A program made the position numbers and the translations under genes. Under the pieces are notes generated by a model. It was given only the letters and a program-made list of their open reading frames with translations. It ran no database searches and was not told the origin of the DNA. From contig OZ025877.1 of the NCBI GenBank assembly GCA_964019415.1, positions 6,800,141-6,864,140 on the forward strand: DNA of 64,000 nucleotides, written 5' to 3'. This stretch comes from Ianthella basta (Eukaryota; Porifera; Demospongiae; Verongiida; Ianthellidae). The first letter of the stretch is position 1, and each line of letters opens with the position of its first letter. Shown here piece after piece: positions 37,329 to 50,092 of this stretch.

Positions 37329-40300
37329 TTATGATTGGGCGTTTTGTTCTGTGGTGGGTTCAGGAAGAGTGGAGAAGAATGCTTGGATGGGTTCAACTGG
37401 GAGTAGTGCATAGGGTGTGCTCTGATACTTGATCATGTCTGTGAAGATGTGGGAAATCATCCTGTGCTTCTGAAAGTTGACGACTCCTTGTGTTCCTGGC
37501 ACTGTGTCGGGGTAGTCGGCAGCTACCCTTGCAACATCATTCAGGACCACACCTGCACACGGTGATACAGTGTGTGATAATAGGGGACACGCACGCGCAC
37601 ACACACACACACACACGCACACACACACACACCACACACACATGCCAACACTCACTCAGGATGGGCACACAAGAAGATTGGTTAACCATCCTCAGCTCCT
37701 GCCTGTAACGCAAGTAGTCCATGTCAGCAGAGACCACTTCACAGAGGTTGTAGTACACAGAGACAAGCTGGCTTGACACCGACAGCCAACCGTCAGTTCC
37801 CTCATGGCATCTTTCCTTTAATCCTTGCATCAGAGCAAACAGACTCTCAAAGTTCTTCAAGTCATGGCAATTCTGCATTAAAATTAGGTACAAGACGTTA
37901 CATGTAGGAAAAATAATAAAATTCAGTTTGAAATTGTAAGTAAACAGCGTACAGTTGCCATGGCAATGCAACCAGTTGAGACACTGACAAAAAATGACGT
38001 TCAAATGCAGTGAAGGATGTCTTACATAGGCTGTCTGTATGAAGTAGCCCAGTAGCGAGACCTGCTCATCTACTTCTGTCTGAGAAGAGATGGTCTCCTC
38101 CACCCAGTGAGACAGCTACAGAGGAAGAAGCACAACCAAGGTTAAGAGAATACTCCTCTACTGACGTAAAAGGTCTGGTTAGACACCTGAAAATGAAATT
38201 CTGGATTATTGCATCTACGCGTATTTAGTCTCACCTTGTTGGAAAACTGTTGCATTTCTTTGATGTATTTAGCAGTGTCTGTTTCATGGGGCGGCACCAA
38301 GTCATGGCACTGTATAGGACAATATCACGCACATGCAAAGGGCAGCTGTTATACGACAGTCTTGGTCACATGACAGTCACATGATACGTAGTTAAACAAT
38401 GAAACACACAGTCATACACTAACAGGGAAGTGTATTACATCATGTACACATGTATGTACAGTATCAGTGATTGCAACAGTGTAACCTGTCAGAAAGGGTT
38501 GGTTCTCTAATACCAGCTTCACAACAGGGTTGAAAACCTTGCCGACGTTTCGACCAGATGCTCTGGTCTTCTTCAGGGCGAAGAGCATCTGGTTGAAACG
38601 TCGGCAAGGTTTTCAACCCTGCTGTGAAGCTGGTATTAGAGAACCAACCCTTTCTGATGCCTGAGCCAGCTGAGAAGCCCTCACTTCAGTGTAACCTGTG
38701 TTAGTATGCAGGGTAGTGTGTAATTCTCACTCGTATGTCCCTGAACTTTTGAGAACAGATGAGGGTCAGCTGTCGAGAAAGTTCCAAGCAGTTTATATCA
38801 GTAATTCTAAGATCCTCCTCCAACTCTTGAGGCACAATTGAGGGTGGAGCCTGTTGCCGTGGTTTCTGGCGCAGGTGAACAGGTCCATCTTCCATGTTCT
38901 CCTTCAAGAAGGCCAGCAGCTGCTTGGCACACGCAGGCATGGAGCTGGATATAACAAGCAAGCCAGCACAAGACAAAGTCTACTACCACCTCTGTGTACA
39001 CTCACCACTCCAACAAACTGTACAGCATGTTGCACAATTATATGCAATGCTATGCATATGTCTTCTGTATCGTACAGTACTGTTAAGTGTACACATGTGC
39101 TTCAAATAATTATAGTCTCTTTGCTCCACACTAGAGTGCCTCCTACCTGTCCACAACTTCACAAAGTGTCTTCAGCCTTTGCTGCATCTCCTTACATCGG
39201 AAGTCGTCATAGCTGGTTTGTATCCATGTCCGCACTGCACTCACCACCCTGCACAGAGCACCACCATGATGTGTGGCCATCACTGTTAACGCTAGCATGT
39301 GTTAGTACGGTATGCTTGCTGCCCACCACTAACCTCAACCTGGTGGGAATGGCAACTTCTCCTTCAAAGGCCTCTTCTTCGCTCAGGCTCAGTCCTTCGG
39401 GCGCCTTCACATGGTACCTGTGCAGTAGGGTAGAGGGGACATAAGGTGACTGCTGCACTTTACATAGGGTTCACTTCACATAGAGGGAGTAGGGTAGTGG
39501 GATAGGGGTGTGGTCAGGAGGTGTGGTTGGGAGGTGTGGTTAGGTGCAGTGGGTGTGCATATGATAGGACTTACAAGCAGATGTTCACGATCATGCAGTT
39601 GAAGCCCAAACCTGCCTTTTAAGGCTATTGGCAGGCAGTGTAAGCTCCACAATGGATACCAGTGCAGGGTGACTGCAAAATATGCATCATCTGAATGTGT
39701 AAAGGACCTCACCTCTTCAGCAGGGCATCCATGAGTTGGGGTGGAGAACTAAAGGAGTGGAAGGTGAGAAGGAATACCTTGTGGAACTCAATATCTGCAG
39801 GAAAAGAGAGAGGAGATGTATGGGAGAGATGACCGAAGGGTATACAATTGCCCACACAATCATTGTCTGTTAGCTAGGGTGAACAATTAGCTGGATATGT
39901 GAATGAGCACATTCAGTCTTAATAAAAGTAGCATGATTTCATGCACTCCTGCCACCAAACATAGCATATGCCACTTGTCAAGCAGTTAACAGAAGATGGT
40001 GCACGTGTAGAATAATCTCCCAATTGTCAAAGAGACACATACGTAGTTTACGTACATAAACTGTACAGCCAAGCTGGAGGGTATGGGCTAGTAAGCCCCT
40101 CCTCTCCCCTCCCCTTCCTCCTTCCCTCCCTATCAGATTGCATGTCTCGCACTCACCCACAGATCTCGTGTACACCAGTCTATCCACCAGCTGCTTCACT
40201 GTGCCTCCAATGACAAGGGGAGCAGCTCGTGCAGACCAGGACTTGGCACCAGGCTGCGTTAGGAGGAGAGAGAGGTGGGAACAGCTAACTGTGAAGAATT

Positions 40301-40838
40301 GTTGGAAGATCAGATCAAGGAGAACCTTTTTACCAAAATGGTCAATGGCCTACAGTCAGTATCTAGTAATGAGAAGGTAGCGTCAAAGAATTGCAAAGTG
40401 TCTTTACCATTACTGCAATGGTTCTGGCCATTGTAGCATTGAAGATGTGATAAGTAAAAATGTGCATACATGTGCCACTTCATCCACAAACAACAAGGGT
40501 GACAAAGAACATTCATACCATGAATTTTTCTGGAGTTCTGTCTTCAAAGAGGACCTTCTCCGCCTCATTCTCATTGGCCTGTAGAAGCACCAAACAGGTG
40601 GACAACACATCACTAGATACATGCATACTAACACTGTAGGAGAACTTCAAAGAATACAAGGGTGAAGACACTGGAGAGGCAGGCAAGCTTAGATTCATTC
40701 ACACTAGGCTCACAACAACAGTAAAGCTTGGTCCAGGTTTAGTGGTACACATGTCCACATGCACCCATACACATGCTCCCCTACCCACCTATGCACACAC
40801 ACACACACTCACACACACACACACTCTTATGCGCACAC

Positions 40839-40922
<84 letters not shown>

Positions 40923-43900
40923 CTCACTGCCATCCTTGCAGGAGATTGTAACCTTTTAGCATGACTGCCCTCAGACTATGTCAATGGAAGACACAACACA
41001 TACAAATAAAATGAACATACCAAATTAATAGGTAAATACAGTACACACTGTGCATACAGTATAATACAGTGGTGCTGTGTGAACCATGCAGTACACACAC
41101 CTCCATACTGATGCCAAACATCGACTTGTACTTGTGCTTCTGTCCAGTCATGAGCCCAAAATATTCCTGTAAGCAAGAGTAGAGTATTTTCAGTCAATAT
41201 GTCGGAGTATGCTAGTCTCACGTAGCCAGAGCGCCATTTTGTGTTAGGAGGAGAGAGAGGTAAGAACAGCCAACTGTGAAGAATAGTTGGAGTTATCTGT
41301 TGGAGTATGCTAGTCTCATGTAGCCAGACTGCCATTTTGCTCCGACTCCGCTCTCCCAAAAGGAGGGTAGAGTTGGAACAAAATGGCAACCTGGCTATGT
41401 GAGACTATAGTAGGCACATGTGCTTGCATACAAGCACCATTGGTGCACCTTGATGTGTGTGTATCTGCTGTGTACAGACACATACTGGAGAATGAGACTG
41501 AGGATGGTATGTGAGAGTGTGTGCTCTCCATGGCTATGTTGTGTAGCGGAAAGTCTAAATGTCATTGTCACTGTCCGCAAGGGGAACACAGCCAGGCATG
41601 TGCAGGTTGGGACAACAGTGCAGCAGGAACCCATCAAAGGTATGTACATACACACATCACCAGATTCACCACATTATTCACCACATTATGGCCACATTGC
41701 ATGTATAACCAACACTGTAGTTCATTAAATGTACTGTATGTAAGCCATACAGTGGGCACACATCCGGCAAAGTATGGTTCACTTGGGGCCAGGAATTGAA
41801 TGAACAGAGCATCCACTGCATTGTACACAGATCTGATGAATGCATGTGCAAGAGAATGTGATGAGCTCTTATGTGTGCGTGTAGATACATACACACGTAC
41901 CTTCTCCAGTTCTTCTGCTTGTTCTAAGGCCTTCTTGTGCTCACTGGCTACTTTTAGAGCCTCTCCAACCTAACAAATAAGACAAGCTGGCTTGTCACAT
42001 AAAGAACAGCACATTTCAACTACAGTGAACTGCCTGACATCTTTACTACAGCAGTACACAGCCCTAGCCAGAGCCATGACCACATTGTATTGCCATTGAC
42101 TTGGTAGCTTGCTGCCAACACTACTTGGCCTACCAACATCTACCAAGAAGTGGCCATTATAGTGTGACACGTTCACTCCTCTCACCATTTTGGTGCTGAC
42201 ATCCTGCAGTACCTTCAATGTGGATATCAACTTCATGTGAGTTCCTTCAGGAGCAGAGTTGCCTGAGGACACGTACAACAACAAACAGCAATAAGCAGGA
42301 CATGCAGTAAAAGATACATAACTAGAGGATTGTCTGCAAGACTTACTGAAGGTGATCATGGAGGCAAACATGACATCTCTGATGGCTGCTTCTAGCAGAG
42401 GGTAAGACTTCTCAATGCTGCTGGCAAGGCTCCGTCCCACAAGAATATCAATGTCAACAACACTAAGCTGTAAACATAAACAAGAAAGAAGACACCCCTT
42501 TGCTGTTAACAAGAATGATGAGAAAGACAACAACACTTCGCTCCAGCCAAGAATAAAGTCCTTCAATCGCAACACTCTGCTGTAAACAAGAACGACAGGG
42601 AAGACACTATTTTGCAGTAAACAAGAGCAACACAAGGAAGATAACACTTTGCTGTGCTGTAAAAAGGACACCTCACTGAAGGCATGGAAGAAGCACTTGC
42701 ATCATTCAGTACACATGTGGACAATTAATATTCATGCATAGCCTCTAGCATAAACAAAATGGCCATGTGGCAGCCAAATAGTCTGGCAGCAATGAATATC
42801 ATTATATGACCTTGTCTCACCTCTTCCCTGATTTGTTTGGTAGCAGCGACCACAAGCTCCACCTCCTGTAGGCACTTGTCCCTATTGCCCTCCTTGACTA
42901 TGGACTGGAGAACACTGATCTGCAAACAAGAGATAACAGAGGAACACGCAGCATTACCTTCTTATAATGCAGTGCAAGGAGAAGGGGTTGATGAAGGAAC
43001 TGGTACGGGTACTTCATGTAGGCTGGTGATGAAGACATTACTCTGCCATCCCGAGTGTCTTGATGGCATTGGAGGACTTATATATAACAATAATATGTAC
43101 CATAGCATTGCCACATATGTATATACGTAGGAAGATTGTGTTAATAACCTGTTACAGCCTGTTACAGCCTGTTCACGTATAAGGGACGTCCTCACGTTGC
43201 TATTTACTGTACTTTTACATACAGACACAAACATACTTCAGACAGTGGCCACGTTGCAGAGGAGTAGTAGAGTGAGTTCGTACCATTAGAGACTAAGTGA
43301 GGTTGTCTGCTTTTATACATACTGAATATGCATAATGTCACAATGTTATACATAGCTGCAATATACGTAACTGCTATGAATAGGTATGCAGTAATGTAGT
43401 TAAGAGCCTTAAAACATCCCAGAAGTCACGACAAAATGCATACAGACATGAAAAATTGGACCAGTGACATGGCCATATTCAAGACACCACAAGTACTCTC
43501 CAATGAGAGGCTCACTGGACCCACCAAGTGCTGTGCTATGTTCTTACAGACCAAGGGTCATGAACTTACCTTCCTAGTGATAGTAAGATGGAGAGCTTCT
43601 GCCACTCTTGCAATGGCACGGTTGGTCAGATAGTTTCGCCGAATGCGTTGAATTGCTTCAATGCTTCCACCTCCCTGTAGGAGAGAGAAGGTGAGAGTAG
43701 AAGCTGATTCACATTGGTTGTATATGGCAGGTTGCTTTATGGTTTGTTGCTGAGGAACGACAATTTGTTGTCACATTCCTTACAATAGAGGGTCCTGAAG
43801 GAGTTTACACTCACCTCTGAATCTTCAGACACACTTGGGCTTTCTACATGTGACAGCCTGTGTTGGGTGCCATCTGCTCTGCCATCATATTCATCTGAGC

Positions 43901-46900
43901 CTCCTTTTTGAGGCACACTAGAATCTGCATCCGAATCCAGCTTGGGTCTTGATTTATGCTTCTTTGGCCTTTTCTTCTTCTTCCCACTGCTGGACGACCA
44001 CACGTCATTGGGGGAGGTGAAGTCTGTTGATAGGTACTGCCTGACCTCGTCATAGCTGCTTGTAGCAGGGTTCTCCTCACTCAACATCTCACCAGTTAGC
44101 TGCAATCGGCTAGCACCCATTCCAAGCTTGGAAAAGTTGATTGCCAGCCCACTGCCATCATCTGACATATCGGGTTCTAAAAACAATTTAAGTAAGGGAG
44201 AATCGTACTCAATTGCTGCAGTACCTAAGCACAATGAAAGAATGTGGAAGTCGTGTGATGGTGTACTGTATACTGAATGTGTACCTCCAGTCTTCCCAGG
44301 TGATAGTCCTCCAGCCCTTGACTGCCTGTTGCCCCGTCTGGAGGCAGGAGAGTGGCGGCTGCTGGGCGCCTCACTGGTCCCCGTTGAGGATGCAGTGTCT
44401 GTTGACGTGGAGACGGAACTTAGCGAGGTAGCATGAACTGAGGAAGGCTTGGATGAGTGTGGCGAGACTGGCCTGCTGCTGTCATCACCTGATGAGGTTG
44501 AAGCTAGGCAAAAATGAAAAGCACAAAAATTAGATAGTGCTATCAGAGTATTACCCAATGCAGTGTGCTATTGTACAGAATACGTAACACCCCTGTGTGT
44601 TACTATACACAATACTACAATAGTGTGCTACAATACTGTAGAATACACTATGATTACATGATCTATTCAGTACAATAGAAACCACCACAGTTCCAAATGG
44701 CAGCACAATCAGACAAGGACACACACTGATAGTGCCATGGAATAGTGAATATTCGTCAGGTAGCAAAGTGGGGGCATGCAGCAGAGTGTATGAATGTATG
44801 TGTCATCCAAAATGATGTATACCAATAATATTATGTTTACAACAACCCATGATCCATACTCCGATGCCAATAATGCTCATCATCACTCTGTTTTTGTTCA
44901 CTCACTCTTTGTAGCAAGGACCCCTTGCACCCAGGGCATGTGTAGGACATCTTCCTCTGGGATGAACACTTGGTGGAGCAGGGAGGCGCACTGAGCAACC
45001 ACTAGGTAGTCTAGTGTGGTCATGATGACCATGTGGGCTGCAAGAAGCATCTCAGGGACAGCACCTGCAGCAGTAGGAAGGGTGCAGACCAGAGCACAGA
45101 ACAAGTCCAACAGCATCATCGACACTTGGGCAATGTACAATCGTTATATAATGATAGACATAATGGTTTTAGCAAAGATTATCATTAATAATTACTATTT
45201 TTACAAGATGATCCAATGGTCAACAACATTACAGCTACAGCCAAAGGAAGTCCTCTCCATTGCACTGTGCATGTCTCATTTTACAGACCAGGTACATTGA
45301 AGGGCTACAAGCCCATAAGGCATGATGATATAAAGGCTATGATTTCTCACTGCCAACCTGGGGAGCTGTTGTAGTCGGACGCCTTCCTCACGGCAATCAC
45401 CAAGCTGTCCATGGACACCTTCAGCTTTTGTTCCATGTCATGCACCCTACTCCGCAAGGGGTGAAGGTGCAGCAGTGAGTACCTAGTGAGGAGTGGGTGG
45501 GGAGGGGAGGAATATGGAGGGCACAGTCAAGGGCGATGTGGGGAAATGGCGAGGTAGAAGTGAGCACAACTACTGGCAGGGATGAGGGGACTGAGCCAGA
45601 AAGTAAGACTGTCTCTTGAACAGTCCTAACACATACATGTCTGCAACATTCCACATGAGTGGGGCTATTGCTGCATGCATGGACAACAGTCTCATCTTTA
45701 CCAGTCGCTGCCTCACTTACTCTGCTGTCTCTCTGCCCCACTTACTCTGTTGTCTCTCTGCCCCACTTACTCTATTGTCTCTCTGTCCCGCTTACTCTGT
45801 TGTCTCTCTGCCCCACTTACTCTATTGTCTCTCTGCCCCGCTTACTCTGTTGTCTCTCTGCCCCACTTACTCTGTTGTCCCACTGCCTCACTTACTCTGT
45901 TGTCTCTCTGCCTCACTTACTCTATTGTCTCTCTGCCCCGCTTACTCTGTTGTCTCTCTGCCCCACCTACTCTGTTGTCCCACTGCCCCACTTACTCTGT
46001 TGTCTCTCTCACGGTGTTCATGGCCCAGTTTGCTGTCCGCAGGACATTTGCAGCTAGCTTGGCAAAATAATCCCTCTTGTTGTCATAGCCAGCTCTTATC
46101 AGCCTGACAAGGTAGGGTTGGAATGTTTGCAGTCAAAACACAACTTGCAGGTGTGCATTAATTATAGTCTGGCCAGCTAGACCCCAACTTCTCATTACTG
46201 CACTGGCAGAAAGAAGTGCTATTCAGCCCCTGTACAATATAATGACAATTTGGGGTAAAATGGGCACACTAGGTGTGTACAGGCCCATCTCATCACCTTC
46301 ACCCACTTTTATCTCTTGTCACACGATCAGCATTCACTAATTCTAGCTTTCACGAGATGCTGGAATATTTTGTGTATGTAAGACTTAGAGACTACAGCAT
46401 GCAGAGTTGAAATAAGGTTTAATGGTTGTATAGTGAAACGTTGTACCACAGCTGGTTTTTATCATGTATGCACTGCACACATGCCTACTGGAATGGTGTG
46501 TAGTCGTCCAAGAAAATGCATGGAAATTGACCAGTGACTAACCATTAACCACTAATACATAATCTGCATCTCCAACAATGATGGTACACCAGTATACTAT
46601 ATGTATACCGATGGTAAATATAATGTGTGTGTGTAATGATGTATGAACTTACCCTAAGAAAGCGGATGCCTCAGCAAAGAGGAGAACACCAGACACTGCC
46701 TTTGAGCCAGTGAAGCACACACCACCGGAGATCTGATAATGACAGTTGGGTGGGCAGGAAGGGAATGTTCCATACCAGTTCACAGCCACACAACACTACA
46801 CCGCACCACCCTACACAACAGCACCATCTTGCATTTTGTCACACTACATACCAATGGCCCATCACATAGAATCACACACTATGAGCTCCAAAAATACCTC

Positions 46901-49809
46901 AACCACATACCATATGTCAGGAAAGTTTGGTGGAAATTAATTTTGGCAGATTGATCAAGTATTGCATTCGGCAGATATTACTTTGGCATTTTTACAAGCC
47001 TTATGCTGTAATGATACTTTGCATGCACACAATTTGGCAGTTTGAAATATTGGCGGGTACCCCTCAAAACTACCACTCCGCACAAGTCAATTCCCTGCCA
47101 AAATTTCCAGCCATAAAGGTACAACATTAAACAGTTTCTATCTGCACCTGCATCCGGTCGCCTTGAATGTGGTCAATGGCAATGGCCTCCAGCAGGTGTC
47201 CAGACACGGCAGCCACTCTGATGGCACTATGGCTCTTGCCAATTAGGTCAGAGATGATGACAATCTACACGTGAAGGATGACACAAGCACTATACCGAGA
47301 GGTGACTATTACAAGTGACAAATCAGGCTGACTGCATAGTCAGTGGACAAAATGACAGCAACGTATGTGGACAAAGTGACAGAGTGTCACAGCACAGAAG
47401 TGACAGAATGTCACAGCACAGAGGTGACAATGTCACAGCACAGAGATGTACCTGGTTGGCAAAGCTGGTGACAGAAGAGTCAAACTCTGTTGAGGCTGCC
47501 CCTCTTAGAGCACACATCTCCTTGGTAACAGACACAAGCTGAAGGGAGGCAAGAACTAATGAATACATGCACAGTACAAAGCAGGAGAAGAGAGGTCCAC
47601 TGAACAGCTCTAGTATGTACTTAGAAGTAACTTTGCTGATGTGCTCAATCGTCCAAAGGAGGTATCACTCAGCTATCAATTCTGCATGCCTAATGATTTT
47701 CATGACGGCTAAAGCATGCATCATCAGGTGTGAATTCAAGAGGTGAGACTATCTGCAAATGGTCACAAATAAAACTTCTTGCATGAAGACTGAAAACTTC
47801 TAGCTCTTTAAAACAGAAGAATGTATGCATGCAGTACCCCATGCAGGTCCAACTTCATACCTCTCTACTGTGGTCAGTAATGAGCTCCACCAGAAGAGTC
47901 ACAATCTTCTGACACACCGCTGAAGGACAGTGCCTGCTGGCCAGGAACTCACAGTTGTCCACTAGACGGCGGATATCTCTAACCAGCTGGACAAGTGCAA
48001 GTGGATGAATGCAAAGTATATACAGTGTGACTCCCTTCTGATCCCACCCATCCTGCTTTGCTCTCTCTCTCTCTCACACGCATACACCACACATAAAGTA
48101 CACACACACACCTGCGCTGCTTGTGGTTTGAGCTGGTCCCAAAGCATCCTTCTGGGTGGTAGGCCAGCCTTTGGCTTTCCATCCTCATCTGCAACTGAGT
48201 CTGACAGAACTGCACAAGCAGACAATAGTAGACAACGTCATGACAATTGTAGCATAAGATACATACACATATGCTGATATTCAAGTGTGCACAGTGTGCT
48301 ATTGTGTGTTACAAATAACATAGCTCACTTCTCAGTCGCTCCTGAATCTCATGAACCAGAGAAGGGAGATCCTGAAGGGCCTCCTCTAGAACACCTTCCA
48401 GGCGTGCAATGCCATGATCACTCACTGTCAGTGATGAAATTTAAACAGAAGACAATACATTTCTCCAATCACCAAAGTAAAACACTTGCATAATTCATAT
48501 TTGACAAAATGAGTCACTATATATGTATAAACGTGTCTTTCATTGCACCTTTATTGTGCCACTACACTCTCAAGCCTGCCTTACCTTCTTCCTTTGGAGA
48601 GCCGACCCTCCCTGCCTGCTCAAGAGACTCATCCGACCCATCAAACACAGCTGAAGTTCTGCTGCTCCTGTTTCCACCTCCAGTAATGTCCCTGAGGTTT
48701 CCGAGGTCTCGTGCTTTTACCATCCACAGTTCAATATAGGCCTCTTCTGGGCCGTAACGCATCTGATTGGACAGGGGGCGTTCCTGCTTCTTCAAAAATC
48801 TTGTTTCTATAAGTAAATGGTGCAATGTAGCAAACAGATAATACTGTCATACACTGCCACGCCGAATGGACAGAATTCATAGTAAGGACTATATTTATGG
48901 TGGTCCGTGGATGACACCACACATCACCATCCTTGATGGCTGCATGCCGTTATGGGAACAAGTTCAAGCCATTGATCATCAATGGTTTGAACTTGTTACC
49001 ATAGTGGCCATTTCACAGCTAGGGCAGGTTGGGACCAACACTGTGCAATGGTAACTGCATTACCCTTCTCAAGGCCTGGTAGGTTTAGAGGGGTCAACTC
49101 TCTGTTAATTCTCTGTATAAAGAAAGGTGTAGATCCAACGTACCTCCAGACATGTGGTTCCTCTCCTCAATGCAGTACTCAGCAGCAGCCCCTCCTAGCC
49201 TGAGTTGATCAAACAGCTGCTCCACCACATCCTTCGCTGTGGTATTGCCCTCCACCAGCAAGCTCTTTGTTTGAGTGGCGTAGCCCAGATCATAACTGAC
49301 CTTGATGATGCCGCGATGAGTCAGATCCTGTACACAGTGAGGCAGTATAAGTGTACATGTGTAGGAGTGCACTACCATGTGTGTTATTGGCAGCTTCATT
49401 TATTTAATATTCACACAATCTAGACAATATTATAATGGCGACTACTTATACACTCTCTAATGAGTGATTTCATGTTTCTACAAGTACATGCACACAATTC
49501 ACTGAAAGGGCTCCTTGCTGCAATACAGTAAGGCACAGTGCAAAATATACATACCATGCAGTACGAGATCCAAGTCTACCTACAGGATGGAGTGACTAGG
49601 ATGCAAGTGTACAGCTGGGTGCTTGGGAACGTGCAACCTACCTCGACGGGAGCGGGGCGTGCGGTCATCGAGCGACCCATGCCTCCTCTCATGCTAGTCT
49701 CCCGCTCAGCAGCAATCATACTGTTCATCCCGTGCATGCGGCGAATTAGGGACAACCGCTGAGCAGACCGCTCCTTCTCCGACGGCATCATCCCGAATCC
49801 GTAATCCAT
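37329..49809 (-). CDS. RA-helical-REM-RasGEF exchange factor
   Basis: Thirty exons join in frame to 1,330 aa. From 5': 49809-49642, 49327-49144, 48806-48585, 48424-48329, 48209-48112, 47986-47861, 47538-47452, 47264-47148, 46732-46653, 46103-45996, 45482-45358, 45124-44906, 44503-44285, 44176-43815, 43674-43570, 42919-42821, 42467-42347, 42262-42186, 41969-41901, 41166-41101, 40578-40519, 40253-40157, 39794-39713, 39417-39334, 39248-39147, 38944-38731, 38309-38235, 38115-38026, 37872-37656, 37552-37329. A Ras-association fold lies at about 60-155 ([20 protein letters not shown]). Helical segments of talin/vinculin look follow (about 200-545), then a Ser-rich and [10 protein letters not shown] linker (about 545-735) and more helices. 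The REM domain is at about 945-1060 ([24 protein letters not shown]). The CDC25 RasGEF is at about 1085-1325 ([51 protein letters not shown]). It likely loads GTP on a Ras/Rap GTPase. The exact family is not recognised. Confidence 0.88.
37591..37641 (-). repeat. (CA)n tract after RasGEF exon 29 donor
   Basis: A CA tract on plus (TG on the coding strand), about 15 nt inside the last intron. Confidence 0.9.
38488..38691. mobile_element. element C with hammerhead-like core, copy 2
   Basis: TCAGAAAGGGTTGGTTCTCT... to GCCGACGTTTCGACCAGATG is followed by its inverse copy, which ends TTTCTGATGCCTGAGCCAGC. Both arms carry GGTTGAAACGTCGG or GGTCGAAACGTCGG on one strand or the other. It lies in the RasGEF intron between exons 26 and 27. 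Confidence 0.7.
40257..40405. repeat. intron segment copied to 41235-41294
   Basis: GTTAGGAGGAGAGAGAGGTG at 40258 (the polypyrimidine tract before RasGEF exon 22, on the minus strand) and the following 35 bases recur inside the element at 41212-41412. Confidence 0.65.
40796..40921 (-). repeat. (CA)n tract in RasGEF intron 20
   Basis: About 125 bases of CA repeat on plus (TG on the coding strand), about 180 nt after the donor. Confidence 0.96.
41212..41412. mobile_element. MITE family D, nested/duplicated copy
   Basis: GCTAGTCTCACGTAGCCAGA (41212), a second start GCTAGTCTCATGTAGCCAGA (41313) and the inverse end CCTGGCTATGTGAGACTATAG (41391) show one complete element preceded by a partial copy. 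The partial copy contains the piece related to 40257-40314. Confidence 0.7.
45721..46010 (-). repeat. 25-bp minisatellite built from a 5' splice site
   Basis: About twelve copies of a 25-bp unit, on the minus strand GTAAGTGGGGCAGAGAGACA then ACAGA. The gene-proximal copy is the real exon 10 border of the RasGEF gene (ACAACAGA|GTAAGTG). Most copies keep GTAAG; one has GTAGGT. Confidence 0.93.
47345..47449. repeat. short tandem repeat GTGACAGA/TGTCACAGCACAGA
   Basis: Three to four imperfect copies of a unit of about 24 bp (AGTGACAGAATGTCACAGCA CAGA). Each contains the small palindrome TGACA...TGTCA. They lie immediately after the RasGEF exon 7 donor (47451). Confidence 0.8.
48957..48997. repeat. 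41-bp near-perfect palindrome
   Basis: AACAAGTTCAAGCCATTGAT and ATCAATGGTTTGAACTTGTT flank one central base. It lies in RasGEF intron 2 and is probably a small foldback insertion. Confidence 0.85.
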
Positions 49810-50092
49810 TTTGCTTCTTCGCTTGACCTAGACACCAAAAAGCATTGATGAATCTCCTGGAGCGGCTTCTCTTTCAAACGAAGGTAAAGGCGGCTGATCT
49901 GCCCTCGAGCTCCACTACCCGTGCAACCAGACTACGCCCCTGACTACCGTGCGAACGGCTATGAATGCGATTATTTGATAATCCGCGGAATGCATAAGAT
50001 ACAAACAAGTAAGCAATGAATCTAGTTGTAGGGCTGTTGTTTGTTTACAGTCGAACCGCAGCAACTAATGAAAGGGATTCACCCCGGTCAAA
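49810..50092. promoter_or_regulatory. bidirectional promoter RasGEF/FLAD1
   Basis: 283 bp separate the two start codons. The sequence is moderately GC-rich on the RasGEF side. AAAATGGCTGC at the FLAD1 start is a YY1-like start-site element. No TATA box is placed sensibly for either gene. Confidence 0.5.

Noticed and set aside
40310..40404. An extra RasGEF exon ([19 protein letters not shown]) between exons 21 and 22
   Set aside because: It has an acceptor but no good donor, would break the phase-0 join into the REM domain, and overlaps sequence shared with a mobile element at 41.2 kb.
45616..46107. A long Ser/Leu/Cys-rich open frame ([12 protein letters not shown] repeats) on the plus strand
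   Set aside because: It is the antisense reading of the 25-bp minisatellite in a RasGEF intron. All three frames are open because the unit lacks stops on that strand.
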